Assembly: GCA_977006965.1 (NCBI GenBank)
Contig: OZ345358.1
Location: 1,364,001 to 1,428,000 of the forward strand
DNA length: 64,000 nucleotides
Source: Phymatolithon calcareum
Lineage: Eukaryota; Rhodophyta; Florideophyceae; Hapalidiales
Direction: 5' to 3'
In this document: positions 19,601-30,626 of the stretch, in pieces
How the letters are laid out: each line of letters opens with the position of its first letter
Numbering within the stretch: position 1 is the stretch's first letter
Program-made: the position numbers and the translations under genes
The notes under the pieces: generated by a model
The model's database searches: none
What the model was told of the DNA's origin: nothing
What the model saw: the letters and a program-made list of their open reading frames with translations, nothing else

Positions 19601-20428
19601 AAATCTACCTTTCTTCTATTTCTCTGATGCAGCTATCGTGGTATAATGTCAGACAGAACCTGGTGCTGTCGCTGGTCTTCAAGATGTTAATCAGCGGACC
19701 GCTAATCACGACGTTCGCGGGTTTAATGAACTTGACTGAACCGTATGTCGATACGATTCACTTGTAGTACACGGAGTGGAACTGGAACGTGCTCCGGTCG
19801 TGGACGGGGACAGAGCTTGGGCCGGTAACCTGCAAGTGCCAAACGCAATGCTCGTCGGAGCACTATTACGTTTCACGGAGATGCCAACCGATCGTCGGAT
19901 CGCTAGCTGGTGTCCCCCCTACTCGTGACGTAAGGTACGGGGTCTCGCCTCCCGCTTGTGGCGAACGTTGGTTCTTCACCAAGATGGTGGGATGAATGAC
20001 AAGGACTTTACCTTGACGATTGAAAAGGTTTGAACTTGATGATCCCTTGTTCTCCCTCGCGGCGGCATCGTCGACTATACAAAAGTGCGCCTTGAGATAA
20101 AGCTATCATACGATGATCCCGCTCATTAAGTGTAAGCTAGGTCTCCTCTACCCATGGATGCCTGGTGCTTTGCTATCCAGGCTAACAACCTTGTTGTCCA
20201 CGTGTATATAGAACCAAGACAACAACTTACTATTCTTGCGACAGGTGCACCGTAAAGTTCTATTGTGTGGGAGGTATGCATAGTAAATCTAGAAATGTTT
20301 TATCGTGCCTCTTGTCGTTCCACTTATTGTATACCACTATCGTCCTTGTAACACTATGCTCTACACAGGAGCTGTACCCCTGAGTTTTTACTCTCAACTG
20401 TGTTTGCAATTTTTCAGAAATGATGCTC
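19601..20428. other. intergenic, no gene recognised
   Basis: Only short frames (up to ~68 codons) without motifs. The right end is the 3' flank of gene B, which is transcribed leftwards into it. Confidence 0.5.
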
Positions 20429-21448
20429 CTAATATGCGTAGGGCACATACATATAGCTGTTCACCGTCTTGGTGACGCATCTATGATCGCCGTAGGGGAC
20501 AATCTTAGACGAAACCTTGCGGATAATGCAGATTTTTCCTGTCTTTTTGTACCCCACACAGATCCAGCGGCGAGCGCAGTAGCGATACTTGCAGTAGTCC
20601 GAATTATTGTTTGTGAAGTAATAGCACTTGCCATCTCCAGGTGGCTCCATTTTGCAATAGCAGGTCGTAGGGACTCGTTTCCCGTTCACTTGGACCGTCT
20701 TCTTGAACTTATTCTGGGACTTCTTCACTTTCTTAGCTTTCTTTGCCTTGATCGACTTCTTTCTGTTTTTCGGTTTCTTCGACTTCCTGGCTTTCTTTGT
20801 CTTTTTTTGAATCTTTGCCTTCTTTACATTTTTCGACTTCTTAAACTTCTTTGCGTTTTTAGTCTTCTTACTCTTCTTCGACTTCTTCGCTTTCTTCAAC
20901 TTTTCGGACTTCTTCACTTTATTTGCCTTGCTCGGCTTCTTTCCCTTGCTTGAGTTTTTTCCCTTTTTCGGCTTCTTCGTCTTCCTGGCTTTCTTTGTCT
21001 TTTTTTGAATCTTTGCCTTCTTTGCATTTTTAGACTTCTTAAACTTCTTTGCCTTCTTTGCGTTTTTAGTCTTCTTACTCTTCTTCGACTTCTTCGCTTT
21101 CTTCAACTTTTTGGACTTCCTCGGCTTATTGGCTTTCTTCGCCGTCTTCGTCTTTTTCGCCTTTTTGGAATTCGCTGCCTCGGGATGATTCCTTCTCTCA
21201 TATTTATTAGCTCCGTAGTAATTCTTCGCCACTTCTTTCACAGAGGCTTCAACTCTGTCATTGTCTGAGAAGATCTCTGACCCTGACTCTGGGCGATCGA
21301 CAGCTGAGTGATCATGAATAGCGAGGTGTAGAGCTCTTTTTTCCGCACTTGGCTTGCCACTGTCAGCACCGAAAAACCATGCATCTGCGAGACAGGCGTT
21401 GGCCAAAATTATGGCTGCGAGAAGCACAAAAACTCTTGTGATACCCAT
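20429..21448 (-). CDS. secreted Lys-rich protein with C-terminal eight-Cys domain (family member B)
   Basis: 339 residues from the ATG at 21448, chosen over an in-frame ATG 24 codons upstream because it puts a clean signal peptide at the N-terminus (VFVLLAAIILANACLADA, cut before WFF), like members A and C. Residues ~90-250 are Lys/Ala/Ser/Thr-rich with almost no Arg/Gly. They contain a two-fold internal duplication (LKKAKKSKKSKKTKNAKK ... AKIQKKTKKAR, twice). Residues 259-339 hold the same eight-Cys domain as A and C (C-x-C-x9-C-x10-C-x4-C-x5-C-x9-C-x16-C) ending YMYVPYAY. The basic middle is therefore kept by charge, not by sequence. It lies on the opposite strand between A and C. Confidence 0.85.
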   Translation of the reverse strand: MGITRVFVLLAAIILANACLADAWFFGADSGKPSAEKRALHLAIHDHSAVDRPESGSEIFSDNDRVEASVKEVAKNYYGANKYERRNHPEAANSKKAKKTKTAKKANKPRKSKKLKKAKKSKKSKKTKNAKKAKKFKKSKNAKKAKIQKKTKKARKTKKPKKGKNSSKGKKPSKANKVKKSEKLKKAKKSKKSKKTKNAKKFKKSKNVKKAKIQKKTKKARKSKKPKNRKKSIKAKKAKKVKKSQNKFKKTVQVNGKRVPTTCYCKMEPPGDGKCYYFTNNNSDYCKYRYCARRWICVGYKKTGKICIIRKVSSKIVPYGDHRCVTKTVNSYMYVPYAY

Positions 21449-21534
21449 ATTGCTCAATACCGAATTCAAGATCTTTCTGTCTTTCTGCCAGTGGTTTTTC
21501 GCATTGGAAGCAAAATGCATTGCCTCTTATACCG

Positions 21535-21541
21535 TTTTCTA
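21535..21541 (-). promoter_or_regulatory. TATA box of gene B
   Basis: On the minus strand CGGTATAAGAGG sits 93 bp before the chosen ATG. The CGGTATAA core is shared with the CGGTATAAATGG boxes of genes A and C, but the rest of the leader is not. This supports the downstream start codon. Confidence 0.5.
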
Positions 21542-23306
21542 GTCCCCTGCGTCCAATCACTGTCTTGAATCGCTGACTTCACCCTGAACAAACACGATAC
21601 ATTGGCGCTGTAGTCGGGCGACACTCGAGGTTCTATCGCCGAGGAAATGAAAAAAGCTAGAAAATATTGTGGAGGGCCGAAGAGCCATTTCATCGATTGC
21701 GCTTCAGAAGAGCCTGAAAAGCGGGCGCCACTCAACGCAAGATCAAAACACTGCATAGCATAATTATTGAACTGCACAGGCCATGGAACCCGAATTGTTC
21801 GATTACGTGTCGATTGCTCCTTCTGCTGCTGCTGTGTCGCCGTGGCGTGTACCGCCGCAAGTCTGACGGGCATCTGACGTGCTTCCTATTTAACTTCATT
21901 AAAGGTGATTAGTATGATTTGCGGACGATCATGATCTTAACGGACGGCGGAATGCCAATGTGTACGTTGCGAGGTTCAGTAATGGCCGAAACGGGCATGA
22001 TATATTGCCATACTACCAATTGAGCAAGCTGTGTGCATTTGGAGGATGGAGATGGGAGACGAAATGCTTATGCACTGCACTGTCAGTTCTTTATGGACCT
22101 GATCATTGCATTCGAATTGCTCCTCATTTTACATATCATAGGGTATTGACCTACGAATCTTCGTGCGCTGTACGGCCATAACTTAAAGTCGACGATTCGG
22201 ATATTACCTAAACAAAAGCTCTGTTCAGCCAACCGCACAACCCCAGATCAATTTTGCTCTCGCTAGCGTTACGATAGAAACTCGACCAACAGCAAGATCA
22301 TGTTAAGGACCAGTCTAGTTCTATCTAAAGAAATTGTAAAGGGAAAATTGCTACCGACCTCGCCTACTAGTTCTCCAATATAAACGTGACTGATATCTAT
22401 GATGAGTGCACTGATCCCAAAAAATCGACCCCCAAGGACATTGTCCAGGCACTCATGACGGAAACGCTTTATTCTCGACAAAAAATCAATCACCGAATCG
22501 AAAAGGGGTATGTCAAGTATCAGTGCTCGTAGCCAGAGCCTCCGATTGCAGTGGTGTTCTTTCTGGGCAAGAGCGGATTCAAGAATGTCTATGCGCATGT
22601 GAAGAGTTGCTACGCGAAGAGACTGCCACGAGCACGTGCTCGGTATGGAGTAGAGCGTATGGAAACACTTAATAAGTCTTCTGTCTTCTCATAAATGATT
22701 GATTGGTTGATTTTTCAAGGTCAGGTATTGCAATCCATATTGCTGAGCTCTCGTGGAGTGCAATCTTATTGCAGGCTCAAGCGATGAACTCTAACTGCTG
22801 CATAATGCCCTTCAAACAGAAATCCAAATCAATCATATTCTTAGGACCTCTGTCTCTCTGAGCCCATACCATGCACTCGCTTCTTCTGAGAACCCTTACT
22901 ACTAGTTTCCGAAGCATCGCTTCTTGTTTTAAATAACTATGCTGCAGTGGGCGGACGGAGTAATCGCTTTAGATGGAGATTATGGTACAGATGATGCACT
23001 GCTTCTTTGGTTGCAGATTTGATCCTGCGAGAAGTACCTGTCATCGTCAGCCAGGCAGACATTGGTCCCTCGATATATGTCCACACGCATCGTAAACCGC
23101 ACTACAAAATACACTTGTACAAGCTTTCAACTCCGTACGGTGCGAGGGGGGCTGTGATGATATCCTTCACTCCTTCATTCACCCGTACTCCGTTTCCAGC
23201 TCCTGTGATGAGGCTTTGGAAGCTCTCAATATAAAATCATCAAATATCCCCTCGGTATATGAAGCGTTCATCTATCGGTTATATGTGCTCAGCTTTACAC
23301 ACACTC
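21542..23306. other. intergenic, no gene recognised
   Basis: Frames up to 135 codons on the minus strand near 21.5-21.9 kb overlap the gene B promoter and show no motif. A 109-codon minus frame at 22269-22598 has hydrophobic stretches but no recognisable family. Confidence 0.45.
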
Positions 23307-23913
23307 ATCAAGCCAGTCAACGGTCAAGAAACGATCACCCGTGACTGAAGTTCAAGACGAGAAGACAACACTATTGTCGGTTGCGTACCAACAATAGCCT
23401 ACAGAAGACCTAGCCGAAACAAGGGTTCGCTGTGGAGAACACCACGCACAGCTCGCGAAACTATCTGCAAAGCTTACGCTACATTGCTAGCATCTAACGG
23501 TACGCATACGATGCAAACAGAAACATGTCGGTTAGCGAGTGGTTCACTGTCTGTAATAGAGGACAGTCTAAGCCAAATCAATCTCAAGCTCTCCCCTGTA
23601 GATGGATCCGATATAAGCTAGAATAGTTTCCCATCTCATTAAACTCGGCAAGTCGGAATCAAGGGATATGTGTTGATTTATTTTAAAAGTTCCCAAGGCC
23701 TCTCTTGTACAAGTACATCCATCCTACTTCACACACTGCCTCCCCCCGTAACTGAGTACGCCTGGGGGGCGCTACCCGCTCAATAAGCAGTTCACGTGTA
23801 CGGCCCGCATTACCACTGTGCCGACATGCGCCGGATCTGCGAGCGAGGCATCCAGACTTATCGTCCTGAGGTGCCCGACCGAATCTAACGCGTTTGGTAG
23901 AGTTTTCTCGACA
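23307..23913 (+). repeat. dispersed repeat R2, copy 1
   Basis: About 600 bp aligning end to end with 54338-54932. Shared words include agccagtcaacggtcaag, aaagcttacgctacatt, ggtacgcatacg, ccatcctacttcacac, cgctcaataagcag and agagttttctcgaca. The plus frame that is open in the second copy is broken here by a stop and a frameshift, and amino-acid changes are frequent, so protein-level constraint looks weak. Probably a mobile or duplicated non-gene unit. Confidence 0.7.
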
Positions 23914-24324
23914 TGTTTTTCTTCTTGTTCATTCCGAATACTCAACTGCTTACGTTTTCTCATGAGAGCCTGATCGTTTATGAGGACTATTAACGGGATG
24001 AGAAGCCACTCAACGAGCTCGACACTTTCGAAATTCTTAGCATCAGACGCCAGCCCGAGGAACAGCAAGCTGGCACAATCGCTCTTCTTTTGTTTAAGAC
24101 TTCTGCGAAATCTCATACCTTGGCAGAAGTATTATTAGAGAGGCCAGCATGCGCATGTACCTATCTTCCACGGGCATCGTCCACGTGGACTCGCGAATCG
24201 TGGAACTACCACAATTGCTTCGCGTGGAATCGACTAATGACGAGCGAAGGCAGAGAAGAGCTCTAACAACTAGCTTGCTATATCCTCTAGTAGAGGAAAA
24301 ATAAAAAAGCACTGCTGGCTAGCC

Positions 24325-24590
24325 TGCACTAGACGAGCACTCGACGAGCTTCTGACCATGTTTCAGGCTGTCGCCAAGTAAGGACTGCTCGCAAACCTGA
24401 AGCAACCGCGCGCCACAGGACAGTGGAGTAGTTTCCCCCTCGAGGTCCTGAAGGAGACCAGAGGTGGGTTTTCGCAGTCCATAAGAAAAGAAACTATTCT
24501 TTAGACAGAATCCAGCCAAAACCTCTTGGCACTAGGAAAGTTGAACCAAGCGTCAGCAGATGCGTTGGTAACTTTTTTAAATAAAATCTA
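24325..24590 (+). repeat. dispersed repeat R1, copy 2
   Basis: Closest partner of the copy at 19336-19600. It keeps gagcactcgac, ccatgtttcaggctgt, aagtaaggactgctcgca and the tail cgtcagcagatgcgttgg followed by a T/A-rich run. It lies about 0.3 kb upstream of the conserved promoter block of gene C. Confidence 0.75.
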
Positions 24591-24928
24591 GCTTACTTCT
24601 TCTTCACTACGCTGTTTTGCTGAAATGTAGCTGTTGTGTTCCGACAGTATTGAGTCCTCGTGGGCCGTAATAAGTGTTGCCCATGCGTCTGCAGATGCGC
24701 TGGTAACACTAAAATTAAATCTTGTCTATCCATCAGATTAGTACAGCTTTCTTCACCACTAACGGTCTTTCGCCCCACCGGGCTGCGCATCCACGCAACT
24801 GATAGACTCCTTTAGCTGGTGATTTTGAATGCTTCTTATCCACGAAATTCAAGTCAGGACCAAGCTCGTTACTGTTCCTAGTGCCTTTACTCCTCCCAAT
24901 CCTCCATGCAGCAGCAATATCCATCGCA

Positions 24929-25117
24929 CGCCACGACACAACTTGCTAAGACTGGAGATTCCCTGGGGGCGAATGACAGCGAAAAAGCGGTATAAATGGC
25001 GCTCTGTCTCGATCGGAGCAGTAATATTGGCAGTAACCCCCACGCCGCGACTGATCAAATCACGAGCGCAAGGGAGGGAAAGGGAAACTTTTCACGCCAT
25101 CCTCAAAACGCTCCATC
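24929..25117 (+). promoter_or_regulatory. promoter and leader of basic repeat gene C
   Basis: TATAAAT at 24991-24997 is 127 bp before the ATG, the same spacing as for gene A. The block matches 15895-16083 without gaps, and the similarity stops abruptly at its left edge. Confidence 0.75.
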
Positions 25118-27946
25118 ATGGCGAGGGGTCCAAAGAGCTTTTTCTCGCACGTTGTGATAGTGTTTGCCTTCATCCTCGCTAACACATGCATAGTTCACGC
25201 GGGCTTCTTTGACTTTTTCTCGGCCAATTCAGCCTCTATCGTGCCCGGGACCAAGTCTGCTGTCGGCAGTAATGGTGCTGCTGCAGTGCTGGCTACGAAG
25301 ACGGATGCATCAGCGGGTATTGACACCGTCTCTCGACGTAAAGTTCATCGCTCTAAGTTGCGCACCAAAAGCAGCTCTAATGGCTACCGTGGCCAATCAA
25401 AGACAAGCCGTCGCAGTATTTCTAAGAAGGGCAAACGTCGACCAAGGAAACGCAGTGCTCGTTCGAAAAGCCACCGTCGTCAAACATCGTGGAGGCGTTC
25501 TGCTTCTGCTTACCAGCCACGACATGAAAAGAGCCGTCGCAAGGGCCGTAAAGGAGGTCGAGAGTTTGTCAACCGAGGTGGTAACAATGACCGGAATGGA
25601 CAGGGCAAACGTAATAAGCGTATTGGTCGCAAGGGCCAGAGAGAACGTCGCAAGTCTCTGAAGCGAAGTGGTCGCAAAGGCCGTCATGGAAGTCGTAAGT
25701 TTTTGAACCGAGATGGAAACAAGGGCCGGGAGAGATATAGCAATCGAGGAAAGCGTGTACGTCGCAAGGGGCGTAACGGAGGTCGCAAGTACAAAAAGCG
25801 TGTCAGTCGGAAAGGACGAAAGGAAGATCGCAAGTTTGTAAAGCGCCGTGGTCATAAGGGTCGTCATGGACGTGGCAAGAACAGAAAGCGTGTTGGTCGC
25901 AAGGGACGTAGGGAAGGCGGCAAGTTTGTGAAGAGAGCTGGCCGTAAGGGTCGGCACGGACGTCGCAAGTACAAAATGCGTGTCAGTCGGAAAGGACGAA
26001 AGGAAGATCGCAAGTTTGTAAAGCGCCGTGGTCATAAGGGTCGTCATGGACGTGGCAAGAACAGAAAGCGTGTTGGTCGCAAGGGACGTAGGGAAGGCGG
26101 CAAGTTTGTGAAGAGAGCTGGTCGTAAGGGTCGGCACGGACGTCGCAAGCAAAAAACGCGTGTTGGTCACAAGGGACGTAAGGGAGGTGGCAAGTTTGAG
26201 AAGCGAAGTGATGGTAAAGGCCGCCATGGGCGTCGCAAGTACGGAAAGCGTGTTGGTCGCAAGTTGCACAAGGGAGGGGGCAAATTTGTGAAGCGAGGTC
26301 TTCGAAAGGGCCGTCATGGACGTCGCAAGTACAGAAAACGTGTTGGTCGCAATGGGCACAAGGGAGGTGGCAAGTTTGTAAAGCGACGTGGTCGAAAAGG
26401 CCGTCAAGGACGTCGCAAATACGGAAAGCGTGTTGGTCGCAAGGGGCACAAGGGAGGTGGCAAGCTTGTAAAGCGACGTGGTGGAAAAGGCAGTCAAGGA
26501 CGTCGCAAAAACAGAAAGCGTGTTGGTCGCAAGGGTGGTAAAGGAGGTCGAAAGTTTGTGATGCGAGGTGGTAAGGGCCATCATGGACGTCGCAAGTACG
26601 GAAAACATGTCGGTCGCAAGGGGGGTAAGGCAGGTCGCAAGGTAGTGAAGCGAGGTGGTCGTAAGGGCCGACATGGAGGTCGCAAGTACGGAAAGCGTGT
26701 TGGTCGCAACGGGGGCAAGGGAGGTCGCAAGTTTGTGAAGCGAGGTGGTCGTAATGGCCGTCGTGGAGGTCGCAAGTACGGAGAACGTGTTGGTCGTAAG
26801 GGGGGTAAAGGAGGTCGCAAGTACGGAAAACATGCTGGTCGCAAGGGACGTAAGGGAGGTCGCAAGTTTGTGAAGCGAGGTGGTCGTATTGGTCGTCATG
26901 GACGTCGGAAATACAGAAAGCGTGTTGGTCGCAAGGGACGTAAGGAAGGTCGCAAGTTTGTGAAGCGAGGTGGTCGTAATGGTCGTCCGATACGTCGCAT
27001 ATACAGAAAGCGTGTTGGTCGTAAGGGACGTAAGGGAGGGGGCAATTTTGTGAAGCGAAGTGGTGGTAAGGGCCGCCATGGAGGTCGCAAGTACGGAAAG
27101 CGTGTTGGTCGTAAGGGACGAAAGGGAGGTGGCAAATTTGGGAAGCGAAGTGGTGGTAAAGGCCGTCATGGAAGTCACAAGCAAAAAACGCGTGTTGGTC
27201 GTAAGGGACGTAATGGAGGTGGCAAATTTGTGATGCGAAGTGGTGGCAAGGGCCGTCATGGACGTCACAAGTACGGAAAGCGTGTTGGTCGCAAGAGGGG
27301 TAAGGGAGGTGGCAAATTTGTGAAGCGAGGTGGTGGAAAGGGTCGTCAAGGACGTCGCAAGTACGGACAGCGTGTTGGTCGTAAGGGACGTAAGGGAGGT
27401 GACAAGTTTGTGAAGCGAGGTGGTCGTAATGGTCGTCAGGGACGTCGCAAGTACGGAAAGCGTGTTGGTCGCAAGGGGCACAAGGAAGGTGGCAAGTATG
27501 TGAAGCGAGGTGGTGGTAAGGGTCGTCATGGACGCCGCAAGTACGGAAAGCGTGTTGGTCGCAAGGGGCACAAGGGAGGTGGCAAGTTTGTGAAGCGAGG
27601 CGGTCGCAAGGGCCGTCATGGACGAGGCAAGTTCGGGAAGCACGGTAGTTCCAAGGGTGGGAATCAACAGAAGAAGGTGTTTGTCCAGAACCGGTACATG
27701 CCGTCCATGTGCAATTGCAATATAGTGCAGAATTACCGAAGTGGTGATTGTTACTTCTACACTCAGCCTGGATACAGTTACTGTGCTCGTCGTAACTGTG
27801 CGCCAAAGTACACCTGCACTGGTCGCTACACAGGTATCACTTGTATTCTGCGCAAAGTGTCGAAGAAAATTGTTTTCACCCACAGAAATATGTGCGAGAC
27901 CAAGAAGACGGAGGACTTCATGTACGTCCCATACACATCTCATTGA
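25118..27946 (+). CDS. secreted Arg/Gly/Lys repeat protein with C-terminal eight-Cys domain (family member C)
   Basis: 942 residues, no intron, paralogue of A. The signal peptide (VVIVFAFILANTCIVHA, residues 12-28) is followed by GFFDF, as in A. The Ser/Lys/Arg linker runs to ~140. A basic array of the same 15-residue units (FVKRGGRKGRHGRRK, YGKRVGRKGHKGGGK) fills ~143-845, but with different dominant variants (KGHKGGGK, GRHGRRK) and a recent 180-bp duplication. The eight-Cys domain is residues 861-942 with C-x-C-x10-C-x10-C-x4-C-x5-C-x8-C-x16-C and ends FMYVPYTSH. The terminal domain is much closer to A than the array is, so the ends look constrained while the repeats turn over. Function unknown; extracellular, strongly cationic. 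Confidence 0.85.
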   Translation: MARGPKSFFSHVVIVFAFILANTCIVHAGFFDFFSANSASIVPGTKSAVGSNGAAAVLATKTDASAGIDTVSRRKVHRSKLRTKSSSNGYRGQSKTSRRSISKKGKRRPRKRSARSKSHRRQTSWRRSASAYQPRHEKSRRKGRKGGREFVNRGGNNDRNGQGKRNKRIGRKGQRERRKSLKRSGRKGRHGSRKFLNRDGNKGRERYSNRGKRVRRKGRNGGRKYKKRVSRKGRKEDRKFVKRRGHKGRHGRGKNRKRVGRKGRREGGKFVKRAGRKGRHGRRKYKMRVSRKGRKEDRKFVKRRGHKGRHGRGKNRKRVGRKGRREGGKFVKRAGRKGRHGRRKQKTRVGHKGRKGGGKFEKRSDGKGRHGRRKYGKRVGRKLHKGGGKFVKRGLRKGRHGRRKYRKRVGRNGHKGGGKFVKRRGRKGRQGRRKYGKRVGRKGHKGGGKLVKRRGGKGSQGRRKNRKRVGRKGGKGGRKFVMRGGKGHHGRRKYGKHVGRKGGKAGRKVVKRGGRKGRHGGRKYGKRVGRNGGKGGRKFVKRGGRNGRRGGRKYGERVGRKGGKGGRKYGKHAGRKGRKGGRKFVKRGGRIGRHGRRKYRKRVGRKGRKEGRKFVKRGGRNGRPIRRIYRKRVGRKGRKGGGNFVKRSGGKGRHGGRKYGKRVGRKGRKGGGKFGKRSGGKGRHGSHKQKTRVGRKGRNGGGKFVMRSGGKGRHGRHKYGKRVGRKRGKGGGKFVKRGGGKGRQGRRKYGQRVGRKGRKGGDKFVKRGGRNGRQGRRKYGKRVGRKGHKEGGKYVKRGGGKGRHGRRKYGKRVGRKGHKGGGKFVKRGGRKGRHGRGKFGKHGSSKGGNQQKKVFVQNRYMPSMCNCNIVQNYRSGDCYFYTQPGYSYCARRNCAPKYTCTGRYTGITCILRKVSKKIVFTHRNMCETKKTEDFMYVPYTSH
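25540..27650 (+). repeat. coding minisatellite of gene C with a 180-bp recent duplication
   Basis: Same 45/90-bp period as in gene A. The blocks starting at 25801 and 25981 (tgtcagtcggaaaggacgaa...) are nearly identical for about 165 bp, a 60-codon duplication encoding SRKGRKEDRKFVKRRGHKG and what follows. Long antisense frames across this region are by-products of the composition. Confidence 0.9.
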
Positions 27947-28313
27947 TCGCAGGACTATGCATAGGTACCAATTCTTTACAAAGCCGGACGCGAGATGTTA
28001 GGAGCAGACTATTCGTCGTTGCAGAAGCATTGTCGTTTTGTTTTTCAAAACAACAAGAGCCTTTTTCTAATCTCCAAATCGGGTAGAATATTGATCAGTC
28101 GTTAAATAATTCTGCATTTCCTGCAAGTGCGTTACCAGTGCTTAAAATTCCTAATTTTTCTCCATGCTAACCTATCCTTTATTGAGAAGCAGGAGAAATG
28201 TCCTTCGTTCTTTTATTTTGATCCTCAACCATACAGAATAAGATTAGCACTGAGAGTAAGAGTAGAAATCAATCTGCCATTTAACGTCCAGTAGGGCTAA
28301 AACAAGCTACAAT
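27947..28313. other. 3' flank of gene C
   Basis: AT-rich, no gene. The last 8 bp (gctacaat) are the left side of the imperfect target duplication of the adjacent hAT-like element. Confidence 0.5.
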
Positions 28314-29204
28314 CAGGGGTGGCACCAATTTCACTGTTACGGATTAGTCTTCGCTCAGCAATAGATCAGTTTTACTGGTCCACTTTCTTGTAACGAATGT
28401 TTATTGCAATCGAGCTACGCCTTGCAATAACAACAGCAATAAGAAGCGATCCTACAATAAAAGAAACAATATCTGTAGTACTAAGCCTCGAGATCAGCGT
28501 GCTCTCCGCCTTCCTGCAACGCTTGATGGACTCTATCAGATTTCCCTTTGCCATAGCAATTTGACAGACTGACCGTTCCAATATGCCTGATTCACTTTGA
28601 GAAAGATTATGGACTCCAAAACGATAGGCGTCGTGTCTTTGCGATTGCCAGTCAAAATGATTTTGGCGATAGACCATAAACGTTCAACCTCGGCAACAGA
28701 TCAAGCTATAAAATCACATCTCATGTACCGCGATTGAACCTCTATAGATTCCTTGCATTTCTTAATCAAACCATCGGCCATACTCAGTGGTGCAGTTGAT
28801 GCACTTTCAGTAGACGATCCACTATCTTCAGCACACAGCAGGCTTTCACAGGCAGTTTTCTCTTCCTGTGTCATCTCCACATATGTATATTTGGCTCCGC
28901 TATGAGAGATGGATGCGCTGGAATACCCTTAACGCAAAACGTGCATCAGCTACTGTAGTACGTATTAAGAGTTGCGCAAACCCCTACTAGCGTGGACCTC
29001 TGCCGACTTCGTGGCACCTTAAGGGTTTCACCTTAGTAAGGTGACCTTACGGTGCCATGCAGCTCCATTGTCATCCCTGCAAGCAGGAATATGTGTACGC
29101 AGCGCCTCGCAATAATGACTGCAATAAGGAACTCTGTTGCAATAGAGCTGTTTTTGCAGTTTATTGCGACTACTGCAATAGCAGTAGAATTGGTGCCACC
29201 CCTG
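28314..29204. mobile_element. non-autonomous hAT-like element (891 bp)
   Basis: Ends are perfect inverted repeats: CAGGGGTGGCACCAATT at the left (28314-28330) and its reverse complement at 29188-29204. CAGGGGTG is a common hAT terminus. Flanking octamers gctacaat and actataat agree at six of eight positions, compatible with an old 8-bp target duplication. Subterminal regions carry many GCAATA/TATTGC words, typical of transposase binding sites. A 101-codon minus frame inside (28372-28677) has no recognisable transposase motif. Confidence 0.65.
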
Positions 29205-30577
29205 ACTATAATACTTCGAGATGGGGAAGAAGAAATATTTAAAATTTATCATCGAGTCTGCAGACGCATGGGGCAACTTATAAGCTACCGGCGAAAAACA
29301 TCACGTCAAGTGGACTCCAAGCTTTTCCCCCACAGGAGGTTTTTTCAGCTAGGGCTACGACACTCCAGAATTGAAAAAAGCTACACTAACAGTAGCAGCC
29401 GAAATGAATCTCCCGTACAGCTTCAAGAGTGTTGCTGAGGGCGTTTCATAAATTCCACATTCAAAAAAACTTGTACGATTCGATTGTCAGTGTCGCTCAA
29501 GAATGATTCCGAGGTGGACTTGAGTCCAAGAAGCAGAGAAGGCGTTCGAGCGCTGGACTTCTCCACAATGACCCGAATTGCAACTCGATAAACGTGTACA
29601 TGTTCTGTTGTACATTTCTGGTCCATCATGGAGCATCACATGCATTTGAACGACCCATATTTGTAGCGCAGTGTTGATGCAGCACTATATGGGTTGACGC
29701 TTGCAAGAGCTCAACTAAATCTTGGAGCAGCATCTGCTTGATAACCAAAGCGCGATCGTTTCAGCATTGCATCTGTGATACTGCCTCAGAGGTTTCTATT
29801 GACTATGTGTTGAAGCCGTGAAGCCAGTGGCTGCCATGGGGATATATAAGGATTTATATAAAGTTCCCAATGCCCAGGACTTGCCGCAATAGTATTTTTA
29901 TTGATTGGTGAGGACAGTGCAATAGCACTTAATAACAGTGACGGCGACTTCTTTGCACTAAAAATTGCAAGAGAAAATGACTGGCAATATAAATGTAATA
30001 TCGAAAATCCGCTTCACTTTCATTATATGCGTCTATGAATGCCAATCAATCTCTTTGGAATTTGTATTGTAATAAGGTCAGACTCATACAATAGCGCCCC
30101 AATAGAAATTTACTTCATTCTATTGGCAATGCAATAAATTGGATGCCAGCCCTGCCAATGCCTCACGTATTTCGGACCCGTGCTGAAATTGAGTTTATTC
30201 TCGGGTCTAAGATGATGGACAAAGAGACTGAATATGAATGCAAAAGACTAACTCAAACTCTCATATGGAGAGAAACTCGAATCAAGGAAATGTTAGGAAA
30301 ATAGAATGCGGTAAGTTAGAAGTAGTTGAGAAGCTGCCCCGTTACTCTCAGTGAGGTATTGGGTGCTTTTAAAATAAATCAACATATATCCCCCAAGGAG
30401 TAACAGGTCTAGCTGTAGCGCCAGTATCACTAGCAACCGACGCCAAAATGGCCAAAGAGGACCGAAAGAGAGAAAAAGTGCCCGACAATGATTGACTGAA
30501 ATGCGGAAAGAAGAAGATAGAGAAAGAGAAAAATGCCTTGAAAAGCCTTATGCTTTTCTCTGTGCTCTATACTTTTC
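29205..30577. other. transposon debris and AT-rich spacer
   Basis: GCAATA words recur around 29.88-30.15 kb, ending aattggatgccagccctg near 30143. This looks like a decayed relative of the hAT-like element to the left. No gene seen. Confidence 0.4.
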
Positions 30578-30626
30578 TTGTCAAGCCTAGGGAACTCATG
30601 ACTCATGAGTTCCCTAGGCTTGACAA
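30578..30626. repeat. perfect 49-bp palindrome centred on TGACTCA
   Basis: Arms of 24 bp are perfectly complementary around the single base C at 30602. The centre reads CTCATGACTCATGAG, which contains the AP-1/GCN4-type bZIP site TGACTCA. It directly abuts a second palindrome. Cruciform or hairpin-forming potential is high. Confidence 0.9.

Noticed and set aside
20420-21268. Leu/Phe/Arg-rich plus-strand frames opposite gene B
   Set aside because: Antisense of AAG/AAA-rich lysine codons; hydrophobic composition is a by-product. Gene B has the signal peptide and eight-Cys domain.
25397-27943. 848-codon and 607-codon antisense frames across gene C
   Set aside because: Same cause as in gene A. 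The composition simply mirrors the repeat, and two different antisense frames are open at once.
16084-27946. Lys/Arg-rich proteins as histones, protamines or H1-like proteins
   Set aside because: Clear signal peptides and a Cys-rich C-terminal domain argue for secretion, although the basic strings superficially resemble H1 tails.
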